DNA from: Betaproteobacteria bacterium Ga0077523
GTDB lineage: Bacteria > Pseudomonadota > Gammaproteobacteria > Burkholderiales > Ga0077523
NCBI GenBank assembly: GCA_001464695.1
Contig: LNDQ01000115.1
Span: 1 to 64,000 of the forward strand
Direction: 5' to 3'
Length of the DNA: 64,000 nt
Numbering within the stretch: the stretch's first letter is position 1; each line of letters begins with the position of its first letter. Below the pieces are notes generated by a model. The model saw only the letters and a list, made by a program, of their open reading frames with translations. It did no database searches and was not told where the DNA came from. The position numbers and the translations under genes are program-made. Below, piece by piece: positions 16,769 through 24,696 of the stretch.

Positions 16769-17226
16769 GCGCAGTCCCGCAGGCTCTGCCGCGCTATCGC
16801 CCGATGCGTGCTGCCGATCTTGATGCGGTGGTCGAAATCGAGCTCGACATCTACACCCATCCGTGGACGCTCGGCAATTTCCGCGATTCCCTGACCGCAG
16901 GATATTCGTGCTGGGTGCTGGAGTGCGACGGCGAGTTGTGGGGCTACGGCGTGCTGATGATGGGCGTGGATGAGGCGCACCTACTCAACCTGAGCATCGC
17001 TCGCCACCGGCAGCGGGCCGGGCTCGGTCGCCAGTTGCTGGAGTTCTTCGTCGGGCGGGCGCGCGAGATGGGCGCCCAGGTGATGTTCCTGGAAGTGCGG
17101 CCGTCGAATGTGGCGGGGCTCGGGTTGTATGCCAGCGCCGGCTTTCGTGAGATGGCCGTGCGCAAGAACTATTATCCGGCCGACCACGGGCGCGAAGATG
17201 CGATCCTCATGGGTCGCGATCTGTGA
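16765..17226 (+). CDS. rimI: Ribosomal protein alanine N-acetyltransferase RimI
   Basis: A 153-aa GNAT-family acetyltransferase; RimI acetylates the N-terminal alanine of ribosomal protein S18. The acetyl-CoA loop is QRAGLGRQLL, preceded by the strand HLLNLSIA, and followed by FLEVRPSN and GFREMAVRKNYY, all typical of RimI. The start ATG overlaps the tsaB stop (ATGA). The pairing with tsaB is conserved widely and supports the assignment. Confidence 0.9.
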   Translation: MSAVPQALPRYRPMRAADLDAVVEIELDIYTHPWTLGNFRDSLTAGYSCWVLECDGELWGYGVLMMGVDEAHLLNLSIARHRQRAGLGRQLLEFFVGRAREMGAQVMFLEVRPSNVAGLGLYASAGFREMAVRKNYYPADHGREDAILMGRDL

Positions 17227-17230
17227 GGTG

Positions 17231-17983
17231 ATGACAGTGGCAACCCGCGCTCAGGTCCTGGAAGAACTCGGCATCGGCCCCGAATGGGTGCGGCGCGATC
17301 GTCCCACGGCGACCCGCGCCTCCGAGCCCGTTGATCCCCGGCCCGTGGCGGACACGTCGCCCCTCGCGCTCGAATCCGGGTCCGATCTCGACGCCCGCGC
17401 CGCGGCGGTGCTCGGCATGGACTGGCCCGCCCTCAAGGCTTGCGTTGCATCGTGCACCGCCTGCCCGCTCGCGCCGACGCGAACCCAGACCGTGTTCGGC
17501 GTCGGCGACGAAGCGGCGGACTGGTTGTTCGTGGGGGAAGGCCCCGGCGCCGAGGAAGATCAGCGCGGCGAACCGTTCGTGGGCCAGGCCGGCCGCCTGC
17601 TCGACAACATGCTGGCCGCCGTCGGCTTGAAACGGGGCGACGGCGTCTACATTGCCAACGTCGTGAAATGCCGTCCGCCGGGCAATCGCAACCCGGAGCC
17701 GCTCGAAACCGAACGCTGTCGTCCGTTCCTGCAGCGGCAGGTGGATCTGATCCGGCCGAAACTCATCGTGGCGCTGGGGAAGGTTCCCGCCACGAACCTG
17801 CTGGGACGCGATGCCACCATCGCTTCGCTGCGCGGCAACCTGCACGAATACCGCGGCATCCCGCTCATCGTCACCTATCACCCGGCCTACCTGCTGCGTA
17901 ACCTGCACGACAAGGCAAAGGCGTGGGAAGACCTGTGCTTCGCGCGCGATACCATGGCGAAGTTGAAAGCCGCAGCCGCTTGA
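17231..17983 (+). CDS. Family 4 (4Fe-4S) uracil-DNA glycosylase
   Basis: A 250-aa uracil-DNA glycosylase of the iron-sulfur type, removing uracil from DNA in base-excision repair. Cys ligands are seen in CTACPL and in VVKCRPPGNR plus ERCRPFL. The active-site motifs are GEGPGAEEDQRGEPFVGQAG and the later HPAYLLRN. The N-terminal 75 residues are a variable Pro/Ala-rich extension. The ATG at 17231 follows the rimI stop by five bases, with GAGGTG just upstream; an earlier in-frame Met lies inside rimI and is rejected. The position after tsaB-rimI is typical of betaproteobacteria. Confidence 0.9.
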   Translation: MTVATRAQVLEELGIGPEWVRRDRPTATRASEPVDPRPVADTSPLALESGSDLDARAAAVLGMDWPALKACVASCTACPLAPTRTQTVFGVGDEAADWLFVGEGPGAEEDQRGEPFVGQAGRLLDNMLAAVGLKRGDGVYIANVVKCRPPGNRNPEPLETERCRPFLQRQVDLIRPKLIVALGKVPATNLLGRDATIASLRGNLHEYRGIPLIVTYHPAYLLRNLHDKAKAWEDLCFARDTMAKLKAAAA

Positions 17984-18038
17984 GAAACCCGTTGTTCGCC
18001 CCCAATGAAGGGCTAGCACTCACCCGAGGAGTCCGTCC

Positions 18039-18656
18039 ATGTTGAAACGTCTCGCCGTCGCCCTGGCCCTGGCCGCAGCAACCCTGCTGTCGGGTTGCGG
18101 CTACAACACCATCCAGTCGCAGGACGAGGAGGTGAAGGCGGCCTGGAGCGAGGTCGTGAACCAGTATCAGCGGCGCGCCGATCTGGTGCCGAACCTGGTC
18201 AACACGGTGAAGGGTTTTGCCGAGCAGGAGAAAGAGATTCTGCTGGGTGTGACCGAAGCGCGCTCGAAGGTGGGCAGCATCCAGGCGACTCCGGAGCTCG
18301 TGAACGATCCGGCCGCACTCGACAAGTTCATCAAGGCGCAGGGCGAGATGACCTCCGCGCTGTCGCGCCTGCTGGTGGTGGCGGAGAACTATCCGCAATT
18401 GAAGTCGGACCAGAATTTCCGCGACCTGCAGGCGCAGCTCGAAGGTACCGAGAACCGGATCACGGTCGCGCGCAATCGCTACATCAAGTCGGTGCAGACC
18501 TACAACACCACCGTGCGGCAGTTCCCGGTGAACCTGACCGCGATGGTGTTCGGCTACAAGGAAAAGGCCAACTTCTCGGTCGAGAACGAGGCCGCCATCG
18601 CCAAGCCGCCCACGGTCGACTTCAGCAAGCCCGCGGAACCGGCGCCGGCGAAGTAG
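18039..18656 (+). CDS. lemA: LemA family lipoprotein-like protein
   Basis: A 205-aa LemA-family protein: an N-terminal signal ending LLSGCGYN (a lipobox with Cys), then a long helical domain with the family motif AWSEVVNQYQRRADLVPNLV and later VARNRYI. LemA proteins are membrane-linked and of unclear function; they often sit next to TPM-domain genes, as here. The two TPM genes follow on the same strand, so the three probably act together at the envelope. TM and helical-bundle character are seen; the biochemical role is unknown. Confidence 0.9.
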   Translation: MLKRLAVALALAAATLLSGCGYNTIQSQDEEVKAAWSEVVNQYQRRADLVPNLVNTVKGFAEQEKEILLGVTEARSKVGSIQATPELVNDPAALDKFIKAQGEMTSALSRLLVVAENYPQLKSDQNFRDLQAQLEGTENRITVARNRYIKSVQTYNTTVRQFPVNLTAMVFGYKEKANFSVENEAAIAKPPTVDFSKPAEPAPAK

Positions 18657-18661
18657 TCGCT

Positions 18662-18701
18662 CCCCTCGCCCTTCGGGAGAGGGGCTGGGGGTGAGGGAAA
18701 C
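18662..18701. repeat. GC-rich palindrome, family B copy 2
   Basis: Hairpin CCCCTCGCCC (18662-18671) and GGGAGAGGGG (18675-18684) with loop TTC and one mismatch, followed by GGGGGTGAGGGAAAC. It matches the outer and inner parts of the double-hairpin element at 11975 and lies between lemA and the first TPM gene. Confidence 0.7.
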
Positions 18702-18714
18702 GGTGGTGACCTGG

Positions 18715-19593
18715 ATGCAAATTGTGCTGTCACGATTGCTCTGCCTTCTGTTGGCGCTGGTGGCGTTCGGCTTGCACGCCGAAGTGCCGGTACCGCCCCT
18801 CAAGTCACCGGTGACGGACCTCACGGGCACCTTGAGTGCGGCCGACGCCGCAGCGCTCGAACAGAAGCTGCATGCCTTCGAGCAGCGCAAGGGCAGCCAG
18901 ATCTTCGTGCTGATCGTGCCCACCACGCAGCCCGAGACGATCGAGCAGTACGCCATCCGTGTGGCCGACGCCTGGAAGCCCGGTCGCAAGGGCATCGACG
19001 ACGGCGCCTTGCTGGTGGTCGCGAAGGATGACCGCACCCTGCGCATCGATACGCGCTACGGCCTGGAAGGCGTGTTGAACGACGCGATGTCCAAACGCAT
19101 CGTCGACGACATCATCGTGCCGCGTTTCAAGGCCGGCGACTTCGCCGGCGGGATCAACGCCGGCGTCGACTGGATGATCAAGCTGATCGACGGCGAAGCG
19201 CTGCCGGCACCGACGTCGCAACGACCGAAGCCGGGCAACATGGGCAATCTCGAAGCGCTGTTCGTGATCGGGTTCATTCTCGTCGTGGTGGTGGGCGGCA
19301 TCCTGCGGCAGATCGTCGGCCGCGTGCCGGCGGCGGGTGTCGTCGGGAGCATTGCGGGCGTTGCCGCCTGGCTCATCGTCGGCGCGGTGGCGGTCGGAGT
19401 GATCGCCGCGATCGTCGCGTTCGTTTTCTCGCTTGCCGCAGGGAACAGCGGACTGCCGATGCGCGGCGGTCGTCGCGGTGGTTGGGGCGGCGGATTCCCT
19501 GGCGGCGGTGGCGGTTGGAGCAGCGGCGGCGGGGGCTGGGGCGGTGGCGGCGGGGGCATGGGCGGGGGCGGTGGTGCCTCCGGGCGGTGGTAG
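18715..19593 (+). CDS. TPM-domain protein with C-terminal membrane segment and Gly-rich tail
   Basis: A 292-aa envelope protein of the YgcG/TPM group. A signal peptide (res 1-22) precedes a TPM domain (about res 28-150) with VTDLTGTLSA and RYGLEGVLNDAMS. Two adjacent hydrophobic segments (about res 180-240) anchor it, and the end is a glycine-rich tail with scattered Trp. I start at the ATG at 18715, where the signal peptide begins; a GTG at 18691 is in frame but lies within the palindrome. It follows lemA and precedes a second TPM gene by one base. Biochemical function of TPM proteins is not settled. Confidence 0.8.
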   Translation: MQIVLSRLLCLLLALVAFGLHAEVPVPPLKSPVTDLTGTLSAADAAALEQKLHAFEQRKGSQIFVLIVPTTQPETIEQYAIRVADAWKPGRKGIDDGALLVVAKDDRTLRIDTRYGLEGVLNDAMSKRIVDDIIVPRFKAGDFAGGINAGVDWMIKLIDGEALPAPTSQRPKPGNMGNLEALFVIGFILVVVVGGILRQIVGRVPAAGVVGSIAGVAAWLIVGAVAVGVIAAIVAFVFSLAAGNSGLPMRGGRRGGWGGGFPGGGGGWSSGGGGWGGGGGGMGGGGGASGRW

Positions 19594-19594
19594 C

Positions 19595-20092
19595 GTGGAC
19601 TTCGGCCGCTTCTTTCGCCACATCTTCACCGGCCGGGCGGCTGTGTCGGCCGCGTTCCCGGCAGCGACGCTCGATGCGATCGAGCGCGCGGTTCAACAGG
19701 CCGAAGCCACGCATACCGGGCAGATCCGCGTGGTGATCGAAGCCTCGCTAGACGGTCCCCGCTTGTGGGCCGACGAGACGGCGCGCGAACGCGCAGCCGA
19801 GGTGTTCTCGTTGATGCGCGTGTGGGACACCGAGTACAACAACGGTGTGCTGATCTACCTGCTCATGGCCGATCGCGATGTCGAGATCGTGGCCGATCGG
19901 GGTATCCACGCGAAGTGCGGCGCCGACGCCTGGGAAGCGGTGTGCCGCGAGATGGAACGGCATTTCCGCGAAGGGCAGTTCGAGGAGGGTGCGCTCGCGG
20001 GCGTGCGTGCGGTCGGTTCGCATCTCGCCCGGCACTATCCGGGCAGCGGTGCACGCGGCAACGAGTTGCCGGATCGGCCGGTGGTGTTGTAG
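19595..20092 (+). CDS. Second TPM-domain protein
   Basis: A 165-aa protein carrying a single TPM domain: an N-terminal helix rich in Ala/Glu with AIERAVQQAEATHTGQIR, then WDTEYNNGVLIYLLMADRDV and IVADRGIHAKCG. There is no signal peptide or obvious membrane segment. The GTG at 19595 starts one base after the stop of the preceding gene, implying translational coupling; the frame is open upstream only through the Gly-rich coding region of that gene. It completes the usual lemA-TPM-TPM set. Cytoplasmic or membrane-peripheral location is inferred. Confidence 0.8.
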   Translation: MDFGRFFRHIFTGRAAVSAAFPAATLDAIERAVQQAEATHTGQIRVVIEASLDGPRLWADETARERAAEVFSLMRVWDTEYNNGVLIYLLMADRDVEIVADRGIHAKCGADAWEAVCREMERHFREGQFEEGALAGVRAVGSHLARHYPGSGARGNELPDRPVVL

Positions 20093-20149
20093 GGCGGCGG
20101 TGGTCCGCCGGCATGACTCATTCTCGTCTACGGATTGCCCCCCCCCCAC

Positions 20150-20176
20150 CCCTCCCCCGGCAAAGCCGGGGGAGGG
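20150..20176. repeat. GC-rich palindrome, family A copy 3
   Basis: Perfect 12-bp arms CCCTCCCCCGGC (20150-20161) and GCCGGGGGAGGG (20165-20176) with loop AAA; a partial second copy (CCCTTCCCCCGGCGAAGCC) follows at about 20187. It is in the convergent gap between the second TPM gene and lplT, where it could serve as a bidirectional terminator. Confidence 0.75.
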
Positions 20177-20294
20177 AGACGTACACCCCTTCCCCCGGCG
20201 AAGCCATCCGCCATGAGCACGCGGTGGAAGACGGAGTCTTTTCCCGGCAAGGCTGTGGGCGTGAGCGCACGTGCGTCACCCTCGACGACTCAGT

Positions 20295-21536
20295 TCAGGG
20301 CGGGTGCGGCTGATCCTGGTCGTGCGCGTGCCGCCGCCAGATGATGGTCATGGTACCTGCCAGGAACAATCCGAACAGGATGATGATCGAGTTGAGCGAC
20401 ATCTCGATCTTCAGCATCAGGGCGTAGATGCCCAGCATCGCGAGAATGCTCAGGTTTTCGTTGAAGTTCTGCACGGCGATGGAGTGCCCGGCACCCATCA
20501 GCAGGTGCCCGCGATGCTGCAGCAGCGCATTCATCGGCACCACGAAGTAACCGCCCATCGCGCCGGCGGCCACCAGCAGCACGATCGCGAGGCGCCAGTC
20601 GGACACGAACACCATGCCGACCACGATCACCCCCATCGCGATGCCCACCGGCAGCACGCGCACGGCGTGATCCAGGGCGACCGTCTTGGCGGCCACGACT
20701 GAACCCAGCGCGATGCCGACGGCCACGACCGCGGTGAGCTGGGTGGCCTGCTCGAGGGTGAAGTTGAGCGACAGCGCGGCCCACGACAGGACGATCAGGC
20801 GCAGTGTGGCGCCCGCACCCCAGAACAACGTCGTCACGGCCAGCGATACCCGCCCCAGGGGATCGCGCCACAGCAGCCGGAAGCTGTGCCAGAAATCGTG
20901 CAGCAGAAAGATCGGATCGCGGCGCGGCAGCTTGTGGTCGAACGCCACCTTCGGGATGCGCAGGTTGATGAGCGCCGCGGTGAGGTAGAGCAGCAGGATG
21001 AGGAAGATCGCGACTTCGGGTGCCGTATCGAGGCGCGGAATGTCGTCGAGGAAAGCGAAGCGGCCGAACATCCAGTCCGAGAACCGGTCGCCCACCATCA
21101 GGCCGCCGATGATGGCGCCCAGGATGATGGAGGCGACGGTGAGCCCTTCCATCCAGCCGTTGGCGAGCACCAGTTTCTGCGGCGGCAGGAACTCGGTCAG
21201 GATGCCGTACTTCGCCGGCGAGTACATTGCGGCGCCGATGCCGACGATGCCGTAGGCGTAGAGCGGCTGCAGGCCCGCCAGCATCGCCGCACAGCCGCCG
21301 ATCTTGACGGCGTTGCTGATGAACATCACGCGCCCCTTCGGCAGGGAATCGGCGAACGGGCCGACGAAGGGGGCGAGCGCGATGTAGGCGAACACGAAGA
21401 ACTGCTGCAGGACGGGCGTGTGCCAGTCGGCCGCGTGCAGATCCTGCAACAGGGCGATGGCCGCGAACAGCAGCGCGTTGTCCGCGAGTGCGGAGAAGAA
21501 CTGCGCCGCGAGGATGGTGTAGAAACCGCGGGTCAT
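20295..21536 (-). CDS. lplT: Lysophospholipid transporter LplT (MFS)
   Basis: A 413-aa major facilitator with about twelve hydrophobic segments. LplT flips lysophospholipids across the inner membrane for re-acylation by Aas. The N-terminal FYTILAAQFFSALADNALLFA, the MYSPAKYGILTEFLP and the NGWMEGLTV motif are family hallmarks. The ATG at 21536 is chosen because the hydrophobic first helix begins six residues later; the longer frame upstream overlaps alr. No aas gene is adjacent. It is divergent from alr, an arrangement repeated in many betaproteobacteria. Confidence 0.9.
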   Translation of the reverse strand: MTRGFYTILAAQFFSALADNALLFAAIALLQDLHAADWHTPVLQQFFVFAYIALAPFVGPFADSLPKGRVMFISNAVKIGGCAAMLAGLQPLYAYGIVGIGAAMYSPAKYGILTEFLPPQKLVLANGWMEGLTVASIILGAIIGGLMVGDRFSDWMFGRFAFLDDIPRLDTAPEVAIFLILLLYLTAALINLRIPKVAFDHKLPRRDPIFLLHDFWHSFRLLWRDPLGRVSLAVTTLFWGAGATLRLIVLSWAALSLNFTLEQATQLTAVVAVGIALGSVVAAKTVALDHAVRVLPVGIAMGVIVVGMVFVSDWRLAIVLLVAAGAMGGYFVVPMNALLQHRGHLLMGAGHSIAVQNFNENLSILAMLGIYALMLKIEMSLNSIIILFGLFLAGTMTIIWRRHAHDQDQPHPP

Positions 21537-21625
21537 TCGTGACGCGTGGGGCGCTGGCTTTATACCATGAATGCTCGCTGCCACAGACCGCGCGAGCCGG
21601 TGTGCGTTCCGTGAACGCCTCACGC

Positions 21626-21631
21626 TAGAAT
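21626..21631 (+). promoter_or_regulatory. Candidate -10 box for alr
   Basis: TAGAAT about 38 bp upstream of the alr ATG, followed by CGCG. The same TAGAAT form occurs before tRNA-Leu and just before etfB. No clear -35 is seen. Confidence 0.35.
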
Positions 21632-21669
21632 CGCGTCGATGCCCGATTTCGCGCGCCGCAGGTAACGCC

Positions 21670-22752
21670 ATGTCCCGCCCGATCCGCGCCACGGTCGATC
21701 CTGCTGCCTTCGCACACAACCTCGCGCTGGCGCGCCGCCATGCCGGCGCCGCGCGCATCCTCGCCGTGCTGAAGGCCAACGCGTACGGACATGGCCTCGA
21801 TCGCCTGCTGCCCGTGGCACGGGCCGCCGACGGTATCGCAGTTCTCGAGATGGAAGCCGCAGTGCGCCTGCGCGACAACGGGTACCAGGGCCCGGTCGTC
21901 CTGCTCGAAGGTTGCTTCGGTGCGGCCGAGCAGGGCGAAGCCCTGCGGCTCGGGGTGACGCCCGTGGTGCACGTCGCCGAGCAACTGGAGGCGCTGCTGC
22001 ATGCCCGCGGCGGGCGCCCCGGGGAGGTCTGGCTCAAGCTGAACAGCGGGATGAACCGCCTCGGATTCCGGTTGCCGGCGTTCCAGGAGGCGCAGCAGCG
22101 CCTCGAATCCGCGGGCTGGTCCGGGAAGATCACCCGGATGACGCACTTCGCCAATGCCGACGATAGCCATGGTGTCGCCGAGCAGTTGGCTGTGGTGCAG
22201 GCCGCGGGGGCCGGCCCCTGGTCGCTCGCCAACTCGGCCGCGCTCCTGCGGTACCCGGCGTCGCGCGCTGAGTGGGTACGTCCGGGCATCATGCTCTACG
22301 GTGCGACGCCGTTCGCGGACCAGAGCGCCCTGGCGCTCGGGTTGAGGCCGGTCATGGCGCTGACCTCGCAAGTGATCGCCGTTCAGACGCTGGCGGCCGG
22401 CGAGTCCGTGGGTTATGGCTGGACGTTCACGGCGCGGGAGGCTACCCGCGTCGGCATCGTCGCCTGCGGCTACGCCGACGGCTACCCGAGGCTCGCACCC
22501 ACGGGCACTCCGGTCGCGGTCGACGGCGTGCGCACGCGAACCCTCGGGCGCGTGTCCATGGACATGCTGTATGTCGATCTCACGAACGTGCCGGGCGCGG
22601 GCGTCGGCTCGCCGGTCGAGCTCTGGGGGCCGACCGTCCCCGTCGATGCGGTCGCTGCCCCGGCCGGCACCGTCGGTTACGAGCTGCTGTGCGCCTTGGC
22701 GCCGCGCGTGCCGGTGCTGGTGCGCACGGGCGAGGCCGCGCCGGCCTCCTGA
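21670..22752 (+). CDS. alr: Alanine racemase
   Basis: A 360-aa PLP-dependent alanine racemase supplying D-alanine for peptidoglycan. The PLP lysine is in AVLKANAYGHG; the second catalytic Tyr is in the GYGWTF/CGYADGYPR region; RVSMDMLYVDLT is the C-terminal family motif. The ATG at 21670 has AGG eight to ten bases upstream and starts right before the first barrel strand. The last 76 bp overlap, on the opposite strand, the end of a putative metallopeptidase gene. Order lplT/alr/radA supports a betaproteobacterial origin. Confidence 0.93.
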   Translation: MSRPIRATVDPAAFAHNLALARRHAGAARILAVLKANAYGHGLDRLLPVARAADGIAVLEMEAAVRLRDNGYQGPVVLLEGCFGAAEQGEALRLGVTPVVHVAEQLEALLHARGGRPGEVWLKLNSGMNRLGFRLPAFQEAQQRLESAGWSGKITRMTHFANADDSHGVAEQLAVVQAAGAGPWSLANSAALLRYPASRAEWVRPGIMLYGATPFADQSALALGLRPVMALTSQVIAVQTLAAGESVGYGWTFTAREATRVGIVACGYADGYPRLAPTGTPVAVDGVRTRTLGRVSMDMLYVDLTNVPGAGVGSPVELWGPTVPVDAVAAPAGTVGYELLCALAPRVPVLVRTGEAAPAS

Positions 22753-23273
22753 CCCTTCTTCGCCGGCGGAGGGCCGGCGAGTTGCAGCAGCAGATGCGAC
22801 TCGCGCTTGTAGAAGCCTTCGGTATGGAAGGTCTCCGGCAGCTTGTACAGCTCGTAGTCGAGGTGATGGCACAGCTCGTGGAGCACGGTGCGCAGAAACG
22901 TGCGGGGCGCCACCACCTTCTGCTTCTGGGCGGTCCGCATCCAGACTTCGACCACGGCACGCTTGCCGGAGTCCTCGGGCAGATACATGCCGTGCAGTTC
23001 GCCCCAGTCGCCGCTGGGGCGGGTGGCGTAGACCTTCACGCGCAGCGACGGCACGCAAAAACGCATGGTGAGATCGTCGATCAATTGCTGGCAGGCGCGC
23101 TGCACCGCGGTCTCGCGGTCCGCTTCGAGGCCCGCGGCGATCGCGGCAATGACCGGGGCCAGGTCGGCACCAGGCGGCAGCGGCAACTCGACGATGGCGT
23201 CGCTGCGATCGTAGATGCGCTTGCGACTGGCGGGGAGGCGATCGTAGTAGGCGAAAGGCAATGCGGACTCCAT
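22677..23273 (-). CDS. Putative HExxH zinc metallopeptidase-like protein
   Basis: A 198-aa protein with the zinc-binding motif HELCHHLDYEL (about res 130-140) followed by FHTEGFYKRES, resembling small minigluzincin or SprT-like proteins. I do not recognise a named family. The N-terminal half is helical with a QRACQQLIDDLTM-type segment, and the C-terminus is Lys/Ala/Thr-rich and probably disordered. No signal peptide, so cytoplasmic. The ATG at 23273 is chosen because the frame upstream lacks conserved character. Its 3' end overlaps the end of alr by 76 bp on the opposite strand, and its start lies 67 bp from radA, which is divergent. Peptidase activity is inferred only from the motif. Confidence 0.65.
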   Translation of the reverse strand: MESALPFAYYDRLPASRKRIYDRSDAIVELPLPPGADLAPVIAAIAAGLEADRETAVQRACQQLIDDLTMRFCVPSLRVKVYATRPSGDWGELHGMYLPEDSGKRAVVEVWMRTAQKQKVVAPRTFLRTVLHELCHHLDYELYKLPETFHTEGFYKRESHLLLQLAGPPPAKKGQEAGAASPVRTSTGTRGAKAHSSS

Positions 23274-23328
23274 GCTGCCGATACGAAGCAGTGTGCAGCG
23301 GCGCCTGCGAACTGTGAAGCCGCGATGC

Positions 23329-23334
23329 GATAAT
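23329..23334 (+). promoter_or_regulatory. Candidate -10 box for radA
   Basis: GATAAT ends six bases before the GTG start of radA, placing a transcription start at or next to the start codon. The -35 region is weak (TGCGAA). Confidence 0.35.
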
Positions 23335-23340
23335 CGCCCG

Positions 23341-24693
23341 GTGGCCAAGGCGAAAACGATCTACACCTGCACCGAGTGCGGGGGCGAATCCCTGAAGTGG
23401 CAGGGCCAGTGTCCGCACTGCGGGCTCTGGAATACGCTGGTCGAAGGGGTGGCCGAGAAGGCGCCGGCCCGCTACCAGGGTCTCGCCGAGGTGAGCAAGA
23501 TCGCACGCCTGTCGGAAGTGAACGCGGAGGAAGCGCCGCGCCGCTCGACCGGCATCTCGGAACTCGATCGTGTGTTGGGCGGCGGACTGGTTCAGGGTGC
23601 CGTCGTGCTGCTCGGCGGCGACCCGGGCATCGGCAAGTCGACCCTGCTGCTCCAGGCGCTCGCTGCCATGGCGCACACCAGCAGGGCTCTGTACGTCAGC
23701 GGCGAAGAATCGGCCCAGCAGGTGGCGCTGCGCACACGCCGGCTGTCGCTCGCGGCGGGCGAGCTCGACATGCTGGCCGAGATCCAGCTCGAGCGCATCC
23801 TGGCCACGCTGGAAGGGCGCAAGCCGGACGTGGCCGTGATCGACTCGATCCAGACCGTCTATTCCGAGACCTTGCAGTCCGCGCCCGGCAGTGTGGCGCA
23901 GGTGCGCGAATGCGCCGCGCAGCTCACGCGCTTCGCGAAATCGAGCGGCACCGCGTTGCTGCTGGTGGGGCACGTGACCAAGGAAGGCGCGCTCGCCGGG
24001 CCGCGGGTGCTCGAGCACATGGTGGACTGCGTGCTGTATTTCGAAGGCGACACGCATTCCAGCTTTCGCCTGGTGCGCGCCATCAAGAATCGCTTCGGTG
24101 CGGTCAACGAACTAGGTGTGTTCGCCATGACGGACAAGGGGTTGAAGGGCGTATCCAACCCTTCCGCCCTGTTCCTTTCTCAGCATGGCGGTGAGGTGGC
24201 GGGCTCCTGCGTCATGGTCACGCAGGAGGGCACGCGGCCGCTGCTCGTGGAAGTGCAGGCGTTGGTGGACGAAGCACATGCACCGAATCCGCGGCGCCTG
24301 TCTGTGGGTCTGGAACAGAATCGTCTCGCGATGCTGCTCGCGGTGCTGCATCGGCACGCGGGCATCGCGGCGTTCGACCAGGACGTGTTCGTGAACGCGG
24401 TGGGCGGCGTGAAGATCGATGAACCTGCAGCCGACCTGCCGGTGCTGCTCGCGATCGTCTCGTCATTGCGTGGCAAGCCGCTGCCCGAGAAGCTGGTGGC
24501 GTTCGGCGAGATCGGCCTCGCCGGCGAAGTGCGGCCGGTGCAGCGCGGTCAGGAGCGCCTCAAGGAAGCGGCGAAGCTCGGCTTCACACGGGCCATCGTG
24601 CCGAAGGCCAACATGCCGAAGACGCCGATCGAGGGCATCGAAGTGACGCCGGTGGATCGCGTCGAGCAGGCGGTCGCCGCAGTGCGCGGCTAG
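23341..24693 (+). CDS. radA: DNA repair protein RadA
   Basis: A 450-aa RadA/Sms, a RecA-like ATPase promoting branch migration in recombination. The four-Cys zinc finger is YTCTECGGESLKWQGQCPHC, the Walker A is GGDPGIGKST, the RadA-specific KNRFG follows, and a Lon-protease-like C-terminal domain ends the protein. I start at the GTG at 23341, before the zinc finger; no ribosome site is seen, but GATAAT lies seven bases upstream, so the transcript may begin at the start codon. Length and domains are complete. Confidence 0.93.
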   Translation: MAKAKTIYTCTECGGESLKWQGQCPHCGLWNTLVEGVAEKAPARYQGLAEVSKIARLSEVNAEEAPRRSTGISELDRVLGGGLVQGAVVLLGGDPGIGKSTLLLQALAAMAHTSRALYVSGEESAQQVALRTRRLSLAAGELDMLAEIQLERILATLEGRKPDVAVIDSIQTVYSETLQSAPGSVAQVRECAAQLTRFAKSSGTALLLVGHVTKEGALAGPRVLEHMVDCVLYFEGDTHSSFRLVRAIKNRFGAVNELGVFAMTDKGLKGVSNPSALFLSQHGGEVAGSCVMVTQEGTRPLLVEVQALVDEAHAPNPRRLSVGLEQNRLAMLLAVLHRHAGIAAFDQDVFVNAVGGVKIDEPAADLPVLLAIVSSLRGKPLPEKLVAFGEIGLAGEVRPVQRGQERLKEAAKLGFTRAIVPKANMPKTPIEGIEVTPVDRVEQAVAAVRG

Positions 24694-24696
24694 GAT

